7,578 nucleotides of DNA. It comes from a bacterium (lineage in GTDB: Bacteria; Patescibacteria; Paceibacteria; UBA9973; SBAW01). Below the pieces are notes generated by a model. It was not told where the DNA came from. It did no database searches and saw only the letters and a program-made list of their open reading frames with translations. Below are positions 1 to 5,175 of the stretch, piece by piece (positions within the stretch are counted from its first letter, which is position 1; each line of letters starts with the position of its first letter). The translations under genes and the position numbers were made by a program. The stretch is taken from contig JAKAIP010000024.1 of assembly GCA_021825025.1 (NCBI GenBank), positions 1 through 7,578 on the forward strand, given 5' to 3'.

Positions 1-505
1 TGGAATAGAGAATGAACCGGTGTCGCAACTGTGTGAACGAAGCGATAGTATTTGAAGCTCCTAAAAGAATCGGCTGAAGCAAAAGAATGCGCATAAGCAG
101 TATGAGCGAAGGGCCGGCAATGCCCGGTGCGATGAGCGAAGCAAGCCATGGGGTCATAAAAAAGAGCACAATGGCGATACCGCCCATTGCGAGGAAAAAG
201 AAAAGAAGCGCTCCCCGCAAAAAAGTCATCATGCGTCCGGGTTGGCTGGCTTCCAGCCGAGAAAGCACCGGTAGCAGCGCATATAGCGATAACAGCGATG
301 CTATCGTCGCAAACAAAAAATCCGGGATACGGAATGCTGCATAGTAGAGGTCAAGAATGTGACTTGCGCCGAATGTTGCCGCTAAGAGGCGATCCCGCAA
401 AAGCGCTAACAGTTGGGATCCGAGTGCCAGTGCGGCAAGCACATATGCCGCTTGGTGCATGCCGCGTACCTCACGGTTAATCGCTCCGAAAAAAGGAACT
501 CTCAT
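1..505 (-). CDS. murJ: MurJ/MviN-type lipid flippase, N-terminal part (gene runs off left edge)
   Basis: The 168 visible residues are the start of a multidrug/oligosaccharidyl-lipid/polysaccharide (MOP) superfamily flippase. MurJ moves lipid II across the inner membrane for peptidoglycan synthesis. Membrane segments are visible at about residues 18-36, 64-82, 98-118 and 133-155. The most family-like stretch is residues 30-63, with LRDRLLA, FGAS and DLYYAAFRIPDF, matching the first two helices of MurJ. The ATG at 505 comes 9 bases after the stop of the upstream O-antigen-ligase gene, so the two are probably co-transcribed; only a weak purine-rich ribosome site precedes it. Compared with my memory of E. 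coli MurJ, Arg24 and Asp39 are matched by Arg37 and Asp52. Arg18 and Arg52 are replaced by Gln31 and Phe65. A sister MOP flippase for another lipid-linked glycan is therefore possible. Confidence 0.82.
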   Translation of the reverse strand, partial: MRVPFFGAINREVRGMHQAAYVLAALALGSQLLALLRDRLLAATFGASHILDLYYAAFRIPDFLFATIASLLSLYALLPVLSRLEASQPGRMMTFLRGALLFFFLAMGGIAIVLFFMTPWLASLIAPGIAGPSLILLMRILLLQPILLGASNTIASFTQLRHRFILYS

Positions 506-514
506 GTGCGTATC

Positions 515-2827
515 TTACTCTGAAATCGGAGCAGTCGCACGGCGCTGCGGAGGCGTAGAAATGGGCGGCTTAGCTGAAGTGAACGGGGATTTTCCCGCTT
601 GCATGTTCGAGAGAATGAGCGCTACTTCCTGGTTATCCGGATTAGTAGCGGCAAGATTGCTAAACAGCTGGATCGCTTGCGCGGTCTTGCCTTGTGCATA
701 ATACGAAAGACCAAGGAAATACTCTGCATTCGCGTAATTACCCTGCAGTTTCACCGCTTGTTCAAGCGGTTGAATTGCATCGGTAGTATCCCCTTCACTG
801 TAATAGAGCAACCCTAATTCAAACCATACTGAAGGAACGCTCGGAGCACTCTGTACGGCTGCTTGCGCTGCGACAATGGCATTTTTAATGTCTTTTTGCG
901 CAATATCAAGCTGCACCAATGTTAAGATAGCGTTTGTGAAATTTTGTTTGAGGGTGAGCGATTGCTGCAAGTAGTTCTGCACCTCCTGCATATTATTTGC
1001 CGCTCCAGCCAGCTGCGCTTGCAACAGTGGTATTTCCGGATTCGTCGGATCTTTTTGTGCCGCTAACGCATATGTATTCTGTGCTAAGGAATACGCTCCT
1101 TGCACATTCAGTGATGCAAGGAAACTGTATATCTGTCCAAGAAGCGCATATGGCTGGTAGTCTTGCGGATCCAGCATACTTGCTTCCTTTGCTTCCCCGA
1201 TTGCCTGTTGCGCTGTAGCAATGAAGGCATTTTGCTGCGCCGTCGTTTGCGTAGAAGATGCAGCGGCAAGAGCTTGCAACTGGGAAAGATGTGCTTGGGC
1301 CGCAAGTTCAAATGCGCTTGGCGTGCGCTGATATGCAGCAGACCGAGCCGCATCCGCAAGCGCTTTTTGGGTATTCCCGGCACTGAGTGCAGCAAGACCT
1401 TGGTTTGCATATGCATCTGACAGAAAGAGCCGGTCTGGGGCATATGCTACGCCGACCGTTGCAATGAAGAAAAGCAGCGTGCCCACCCACATGCCAGAGA
1501 GCGCAAGCCGTGAAGCAGGTCGCGTGGCAACTGTTTCTCCGTACGCCATACCGATAAGCACGCCGGTCAATACAAACGCAAGGAGCACTACGTCTTGGCT
1601 TAAGACGTAGAACCATGATGCTATCCATAAGTACACTGCGCCAACTGCTATGGTAGTGCCAATTAATTTTTCAAGATCCGTATGGGTAGATGAGCGAACA
1701 AGTCGAAACAAGGAAAGCAACGTAAGGAATAGCGGCAACAGCCACGCCGCAGCTCCGAGCAATCCTGCATCCGCAAACAGAGTGAGCAGTGTTGAGTAGC
1801 CAACGGTGAAATCAAGATTCCAGAACGGTGAAAGATTCACCTCCGCCGGCCGATTGACGAACCATTCTTGCCGAAAGGTATTGGGACCCGATCCGATGAG
1901 GGCACGTGAGACAGTAGGGTGCGCCGCGGTGATAATATTCGCGGTTGCTTGGTATGACGGACGCACTTCCAATGAGGTAACCGGGAATATTTTACTTAGA
2001 TTCGTATTGAGCGGCGTGCCAAAGACTAAAAAGAGAATAGAAATCACTGCAACTGCGCCGGCATACCATGGTATAGAGCGTGAGGCATGTGGCAGTATGT
2101 ATCGTGCTGCGATAAAGAGTACGCTGAAACCGCACAACAGTGCCCACACGACTGGGAAATGAATAAGATCAAGCAGTATACCGACAGCAAGAAGTAAGAG
2201 GACAAGCAGGATGCGATGCAGCCGGGACAGTGCCGTCCATTCAAGTTTGATAACACTCCACAACACCAGAATACCCAGAAGCAGCCCGAGATCATTCCAT
2301 TTGCCGATCAAGTTTACGGAGCGATCAGTGAATGTCTGAAACGGCAATGCATTTGTGCCAAATATGACTGCTATCAGTTGAAAGATTGCCGCAAGGATGA
2401 ACGCGCCGAACAGTGCGTTAAATAGAAGAGCGGTACTGCGCTGTGAACGAAATAAAAGTGATGCGCCAAGAAGAGTAAGGAATGCCAGTGCGGTAAAGAA
2501 GACCGTGCTTATCTCAAGTCCTCCCAACCCCAGCATACCGACCGAACGGTCAATAGATCCATACCAGGAAATAAGAAAGGCGACCGGCAACGATAGGATG
2601 GTAAGTGCAATTGTCGTAGCCTTACTGCGCCATAGATGCATGCCATCTGCAGCAATGAGGCAAAGCGCCGCCAATGCAAAACAGGTCGTCAATGCTGCAA
2701 TTTTTGCTACCTGAAACGGAAACCAGGAAGTGGGAATAATGAGTATCAACGCGAGGACAAGACCAATCACATAGAGCATACGGGCACCGGACAGAAATCG
2801 TTGTTGCAGTGGCGTTATGGGATGCAT
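515..2827 (-). CDS. O-antigen ligase/polymerase family membrane protein with C-terminal TPR repeats
   Basis: This 770-residue protein combines a polytopic membrane half (about residues 15-460, roughly a dozen hydrophobic helices) with a soluble helical tail. The membrane half carries a Wzy/WaaL-like signature: a large loop at about 275-345 containing IGSGPNTFRQEW and NLSPFWNLDF, as in PF04932-type ligases that join or polymerise lipid-linked glycans outside the membrane. The tail (about 466-735) is built of TPR-like helix pairs; the clearest repeats are about 663-696 and 697-730. An Ala/Gln-rich stretch lies at 515-545, and the C-terminus is Pro-rich. I chose the ATG at 2827 because longer in-frame starts, up to 3046, run into the RNase P RNA gene. 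It is followed after 9 bases by the MurJ-like gene, fitting an envelope-glycan operon. The glycan substrate cannot be told from sequence; protein O-glycosylation (PglL-like) is an alternative. Confidence 0.85.
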   Translation of the reverse strand: MHPITPLQQRFLSGARMLYVIGLVLALILIIPTSWFPFQVAKIAALTTCFALAALCLIAADGMHLWRSKATTIALTILSLPVAFLISWYGSIDRSVGMLGLGGLEISTVFFTALAFLTLLGASLLFRSQRSTALLFNALFGAFILAAIFQLIAVIFGTNALPFQTFTDRSVNLIGKWNDLGLLLGILVLWSVIKLEWTALSRLHRILLVLLLLAVGILLDLIHFPVVWALLCGFSVLFIAARYILPHASRSIPWYAGAVAVISILFLVFGTPLNTNLSKIFPVTSLEVRPSYQATANIITAAHPTVSRALIGSGPNTFRQEWFVNRPAEVNLSPFWNLDFTVGYSTLLTLFADAGLLGAAAWLLPLFLTLLSLFRLVRSSTHTDLEKLIGTTIAVGAVYLWIASWFYVLSQDVVLLAFVLTGVLIGMAYGETVATRPASRLALSGMWVGTLLFFIATVGVAYAPDRLFLSDAYANQGLAALSAGNTQKALADAARSAAYQRTPSAFELAAQAHLSQLQALAAASSTQTTAQQNAFIATAQQAIGEAKEASMLDPQDYQPYALLGQIYSFLASLNVQGAYSLAQNTYALAAQKDPTNPEIPLLQAQLAGAANNMQEVQNYLQQSLTLKQNFTNAILTLVQLDIAQKDIKNAIVAAQAAVQSAPSVPSVWFELGLLYYSEGDTTDAIQPLEQAVKLQGNYANAEYFLGLSYYAQGKTAQAIQLFSNLAATNPDNQEVALILSNMQAGKSPFTSAKPPISTPPQRRATAPISE

Positions 2828-2864
2828 AGACACAATACATTGATTACTACAGTAATTATCATCC

Positions 2865-2870
2865 AGTATA
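2865..2870 (-). promoter_or_regulatory. Possible -10 box for the O-antigen-ligase/flippase operon
   Basis: On the minus strand TATACT (5 of 6 to consensus) lies 37 bases before the ATG at 2827, after the putative rnpB terminator. No good -35 is seen at normal spacing; a TTGCGT is only 14 bases upstream. A short inverted repeat, ATTACT-AC-AGTAAT (2843-2856), sits in the presumed leader. Read-through from rnpB is an alternative. Confidence 0.35.
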
Positions 2871-2889
2871 GCGTGTTTTTGCATACGCA

Positions 2890-2914
2890 AACGCCCCGCG
2901 GTGTGCGGAGCGTT
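2890..2914 (-). terminator. Hairpin after rnpB, possible intrinsic terminator with poor U-tract
   Basis: A 10-base-pair stem (AACGCTCCGC against GCGGGGCGTT, with one G-T pair) encloses a five-base loop and lies about 15 bases beyond the end of RNase P RNA. Its position fits an rnpB terminator. The following bases (TGCGTATGC) form only a weak T-tract, so termination may be partial and the 3' end may be made by processing. Confidence 0.45.
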
Positions 2915-2928
2915 CACATATCCTAGTA

Positions 2929-3221
2929 CGCGCGTTTGTAAGCCGAATTCTGTTGTCTGACAGTGCAGACATGACAGCAATTTATCTTGGCCGGATGTCG
3001 CCACCCGGCTCCAGCGGCACTCCCCTTGCGGGGCACGGCCTTGCACTCAAGTAAGGATTTAGCCGTTTCACCCTTCGCGTTTCCACGAAGACTCGTCTCT
3101 GTTCGCACCTCTTACGCCCACTAGAAGCGTATGGCAGGGGTTACCTGCTACCGATCCGAGAAATATCTCAGCAAGTGTTCGGACTTTCCTCTCCCTTGCA
3201 GGAGCTGCTGTCCAACGCGCT
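2929..3221 (-). ncRNA. rnpB: RNase P RNA (catalytic RNA for tRNA 5' maturation), compact form
   Basis: This is the RNA subunit that cleaves 5' leaders from precursor tRNAs. The diagnostic core is intact. GAGGAAAGTCCGAACA (near 3176-3191) and ACAGAATTCGGCTTAC (near 2939-2954) form helix P4 with the conserved bulged U. P1 pairs GCGCGTT (3220-3214) with AACGCGC (2936-2930). P2 pairs GACAGCA with TGCTGTC. P12 is a GAAA-capped hairpin at 3073-3090, a GCAA-capped hairpin lies at 3022-3033 (P16-like), P18 is at 2990-3009, and P19 is present. The approximately 293-base length is short for the family. P13 and P14 appear to be missing, and the L15 region at 3055-3065 does not show the usual GGUAAA. Ends are set from P1 and a plausible transcription start at 3221-3222. 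The gene follows the DUF192 stop by only a few bases on the same strand. Confidence 0.95.
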
Positions 3222-3226
3222 GGGGC

Positions 3227-3682
3227 TTAGTGTAGCACAACGGAAGAACCTGGAACAATAGCGTGCGTAGCTGCAAATCCAGCGGGAACTTCAAGCACAT
3301 ACAATGCAGGGGTAGGAGGATAAAAAACCTGCGGATAGGTTGCCGGTGACAGATCGCTGTCTATGTTTATCACATGGAGATTTTGGTCGATAAAAATGAT
3401 ATCAAGCGGAAATTGCATATCCTTCATCCAGAATCCGTACTCCCCTGGCGTATCGAATGCGAATAGCATACCTCTTCCTTCCGGCAAGCCAGTACGGCCA
3501 GAGAGACCTTGCTCGCGAGCGGTGGGTGTATGCGCCACTTCGACAGCGAGTGTGGTTGTTGCGATGGTAATTTGCTGAGTCGGCAATGCGCTTGGCGCGA
3601 CAGTTGTATGTGGCATAAGGAGTACGATACCCAAGAAGATTAACAGTGCAATGAGAAAAACAAAAACGATAGTTCTCGTCAT
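3227..3682 (-). CDS. DUF192 family protein, membrane-anchored or secreted
   Basis: The 151-residue product has one hydrophobic N-terminal segment (about residues 5-23), either an uncleaved anchor or a signal peptide. A DUF192 domain follows, at about 37-150. Recognisable family features are the QGLSGRTGLPEGRGMLFAF stretch (58-76), FWMKDMQFPLDIIFID (84-99) and the C-terminal VLEVPAGFA (129-137). DUF192 proteins are small beta-rich proteins, often exported, with no established biochemical role. The start is fixed by the ATGA overlap with the panD stop (3679-3682), and no separate ribosome-binding site is seen, so translational coupling to panD is likely. The stop codon lies within the probable rnpB promoter. 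Nothing links its function directly to beta-alanine synthesis; the pairing may just reflect compaction. Confidence 0.9.
   Translation of the reverse strand: MTRTIVFVFLIALLIFLGIVLLMPHTTVAPSALPTQQITIATTTLAVEVAHTPTAREQGLSGRTGLPEGRGMLFAFDTPGEYGFWMKDMQFPLDIIFIDQNLHVINIDSDLSPATYPQVFYPPTPALYVLEVPAGFAATHAIVPGSSVVLH
3229..3258 (-). promoter_or_regulatory. Putative rnpB promoter inside the 3' end of the DUF192 gene
   Basis: On the minus strand TTGTTC (3258-3253) and TACACT (3234-3229) are 18 bases apart. A start 7-8 bases downstream would fall at about 3221-3222, just at the first base of P1 of RNase P RNA. The match to consensus is modest (3 of 6 and 4 of 6). The -10 hexamer overlaps the DUF192 stop codon (3229-3227) by one base. 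Confidence 0.5.
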
Positions 3683-4044
3683 AGTGCTTTATGTCGCTTT
3701 ATCTCAGTAATTGCATTCTGTTCATCGACAAAAACGACAGTCGGATTAAGCTCGGGTAATTCTTCCGGCGTAATGTACGCATCGGCAATAACGATGATTT
3801 TATCTCCTGGCTGAAAATGTCGAGCCGGAGGACCATTGAGGCACATTTCTCCCGACTTGCCGGCGATAGCATAGGTCTGCCACAGCACACCGTTTGCAAG
3901 ATTGGTGATGTTTACCATTTGAAACGGACGGATACCGCTGGCTTCCAGGAGCTTCGCGTCAATGGTAATAGATCCCACGTAATTAAGGTCTGCTTGGGTG
4001 ACGGTTGCGCGGTGGATTTTTGCCATGCACACACGTATCTGCAT
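3679..4044 (-). CDS. panD: Aspartate 1-decarboxylase (pyruvoyl enzyme precursor), with unusual active-site residues
   Basis: PanD decarboxylates L-aspartate to beta-alanine for pantothenate and coenzyme A. It is made as a proenzyme that cuts itself between Gly24 and Ser25; Ser25 becomes the pyruvoyl cofactor. The 121-residue product keeps KIHRATVTQADLNYVGSITI with Lys9, Tyr22, Gly24 and Ser25 at the same numbers as in E. coli. This supports the ATG at 4044 over the internal ATG at 4026. Thr57 and Tyr58 are also kept (QTYAIAG), as is LNG with Asn70. Two departures stand out: position 54, an arginine in the E. coli, B. subtilis and M. tuberculosis enzymes as I recall them, is Leu here (NGVLWQTY), and the usual NGAA is NGPP (70-73). 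The gene is first in a minus-strand unit with DUF192 and probably has a leaderless mRNA. No other pantothenate gene is in the window. Confidence 0.9.
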   Translation of the reverse strand: MQIRVCMAKIHRATVTQADLNYVGSITIDAKLLEASGIRPFQMVNITNLANGVLWQTYAIAGKSGEMCLNGPPARHFQPGDKIIVIADAYITPEELPELNPTVVFVDEQNAITEIKRHKAL

Positions 4045-4052
4045 ATATCTGT

Positions 4053-4080
4053 ATTATAGTGCTAGGTATGCTAGAACCAA
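4053..4080 (-). promoter_or_regulatory. panD promoter with perfect TATAAT, predicted leaderless transcript
   Basis: On the minus strand a perfect TATAAT (4058-4053) lies 8 bases before the panD ATG (4044). A TTGGTT (4080-4075) sits 16 bases upstream of it as a weak -35. Transcription would begin at or next to the A of the ATG. No Shine-Dalgarno sequence is present. The -35 lies within the first codons of the divergent CofE-like gene. Confidence 0.6.
4055..4060 (+). promoter_or_regulatory. -10 box of the CofE-like gene, overlapping the panD -10
   Basis: On the plus strand TATAGT (5 of 6 to consensus) ends 7 bases before the ATG at 4068, predicting a leaderless or near-leaderless mRNA. It shares bases 4055-4058 with the panD TATAAT on the opposite strand. 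No -35 resembling TTGACA is seen at 16-18 bases upstream. TATTAT at 4052-4057 is an alternative. Confidence 0.45.
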
Positions 4081-4772
4081 ATCAGGGAAAACTGCTCGAG
4101 CGCACGGTACAGGGCCGGGCCTACCTGCGCCTCCCTATCAAGACACGGCTTATCACCAACAAGGATACGTTACCGGATCTCGTGCGGGAATACGTGCTGC
4201 CGCATGCACAGCAAAAAGATGTCATCTTCATTAGCGAAAAAATCGTCGCGACGGTGCAAGACCGGATCATACCGATAGCATCGGTGCATGCATCACGGCT
4301 CGCACAATTCCTCTCCGACCATGTCGACAACAAACGAAATACCAAAGAGTTCCGCGGCTACGGACATGGCACTCCGGAGGGCATGCAGCTGTTCATAGAA
4401 GAAGCGGGGGTCTTACGCGTGTTGTTCGCCGCCTTCGTTGCCGCACTTACTAAACCGCTTGGGATTAAAGGTATGTTCTACCGCATCAGTGGAAAACTCG
4501 CCAAATCAGTGGATTGTCCTATGTCATGGGATCTGGAACCATATACCCGCTATGCAAAACGCGCGCCACTTCATCCTGATCGTGTTGCGCGGGAATTACG
4601 CGACCTGTTCGGCTATGATACAGTCATCGTAGATGCAAACTATATCGGTGCGTTTTCACTCGGAAAATCGAATCGTGCGATATCCGAATCATTTATCCAG
4701 GAAGTCCTGCGAGACAATCCTGCAGGACAAGGTGCAGAGATGACTCCTTTCTTTATTATTCGAGCAGCATAG
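4068..4772 (+). CDS. CofE-like protein (F420-0:gamma-glutamyl ligase fold), function uncertain
   Basis: The 234-residue protein resembles coenzyme F420-0:L-glutamate ligases, which add gamma-linked glutamate to F420-0 using GTP. Visible family-like stretches are LPIKTRLITNKDTLPDLV (22-39), DVIFISEKIVATVQDRIIPI (51-70), and the C-terminal VIVDANYIGAFSLGKSN (186-202), similar to the family's DANDIG-type metal or phosphate-binding region. The middle (about 85-165) is less typical and contains a hydrophobic stretch at 114-133. I chose the ATG at 4068 because a -10 box ends 7 bases before it and family homology begins soon after; the longer in-frame start at 4005 reads into panD. No F420 genes (cofC, cofD, fbiC) are nearby, so ligation of an amino acid to another acceptor is possible. 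It may be co-transcribed with the small gene at 4820. Confidence 0.72.
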   Translation: MLEPNQGKLLERTVQGRAYLRLPIKTRLITNKDTLPDLVREYVLPHAQQKDVIFISEKIVATVQDRIIPIASVHASRLAQFLSDHVDNKRNTKEFRGYGHGTPEGMQLFIEEAGVLRVLFAAFVAALTKPLGIKGMFYRISGKLAKSVDCPMSWDLEPYTRYAKRAPLHPDRVARELRDLFGYDTVIVDANYIGAFSLGKSNRAISESFIQEVLRDNPAGQGAEMTPFFIIRAA

Positions 4773-4801
4773 CGTACTATTGCAGCAGAGCACTTTCCTT
4801 T

Positions 4802-4822
4802 CATTGCAGGAGTTGTGCAATG
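4802..4822 (+). promoter_or_regulatory. Strong ribosome-binding site in a potential start-codon hairpin
   Basis: AGGAG (4808-4812) stands 7 bases before the ATG at 4820, the clearest Shine-Dalgarno site in the window. It is flanked by a perfect 7-base inverted repeat, CATTGCA (4802-4808) and TGCAATG (4816-4822). In the mRNA the ATG would be paired in the stem, with most of the ribosome site in a 7-base loop. This could lower or regulate initiation. Confidence 0.5.
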
Positions 4823-5125
4823 CATCGATCAAAAAAACGTGCCGTCCCTGAAGAGCGAGGCACTATTCAACCGATGGGTGCGGAACGCTTGATACAAGCC
4901 TGGATTCCGGAAACACCCCTCAGTAGAGCGCCTGGTAACTGGTCAAACATACTTCAGGAACGGTGGCATAATTCACTCGGCATATACCCCTTTTCTGCCG
5001 GCACACGCATTGTGGTCCACTGTTCAAAAAATGAGCACTACCTCATCAGGAATCAACGGATGGAAGATCTCAGAAAGGATCTCATGGACATTCTCCAAAT
5101 AACCATTACCATCATCCGCCGCTAA
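4820..5125 (+). CDS. Small basic protein, possibly DciA/DUF721-like
   Basis: This 101-residue product is supported by an AGGAG ribosome site 7 bases upstream and a terminator 17 bases after its stop. I do not recognise it firmly. It has a basic N-terminus (HRSKKR), a tryptophan-containing helix (WSNILQERWHN, 41-51), a beta-like segment after a Gly (GTRIVVHCSKN, 61-71), an amphipathic helix (about 78-92) and a final beta strand (ITITIIRR). This order (helix with Trp, strand with a turn, helix, short strand) and the size recall DUF721 proteins, the group containing the replicative helicase loader DciA. The usual W..IVG signature is not clear, so the assignment is tentative. It follows the CofE-like gene by 47 bases; a TACTAT at 4775-4780 could be a separate -10. 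Confidence 0.65.
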   Translation: MHRSKKRAVPEERGTIQPMGAERLIQAWIPETPLSRAPGNWSNILQERWHNSLGIYPFSAGTRIVVHCSKNEHYLIRNQRMEDLRKDLMDILQITITIIRR

Positions 5126-5142
5126 ACATATGCGGTACATGA

Positions 5143-5170
5143 AAAACGACCGGATATTCCCGGCCGTTTT
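5143..5170. terminator. Bidirectional intrinsic terminator between convergent genes
   Basis: AAAACG-A-CCGG pairs with CCGG-C-CGTTTT across a six-base loop, giving an 11-position stem with one A-C mismatch. On the plus strand it is followed by a T-rich tract (TTTTCTTTG). On the minus strand the stem ends in TTTTT. It lies between the ends of the small plus-strand gene (5125) and the minus-strand peptidase gene (5176), so it can stop both transcripts. Confidence 0.85.
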
Positions 5171-5175
5171 CTTTG

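Noticed and set aside
1108..1628. Several overlapping open frames within the TPR-coding region
   Set aside because: They are out-of-frame shadows of the ligase/TPR gene, without ribosome sites and with Arg/Cys/His-rich composition typical of non-coding frames.
2828..3046. N-terminal extension of the O-antigen-ligase reading frame up to an ATG at 3046
   Set aside because: The extension lies across the rnpB terminator hairpin and about 118 bases of RNase P RNA on the same strand. The membrane-protein start at 2827 is followed at once by a normal first transmembrane helix.
2923..3108. Small minus-strand open frame inside rnpB
   Set aside because: The bases are explained by conserved RNase P RNA helices; no ribosome site or protein similarity is seen.
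4005..4067. Longer start for the CofE-like gene at 4005
   Set aside because: It would overlap the start of panD on the opposite strand and lie upstream of the probable -10 box; the added residues show no family similarity.
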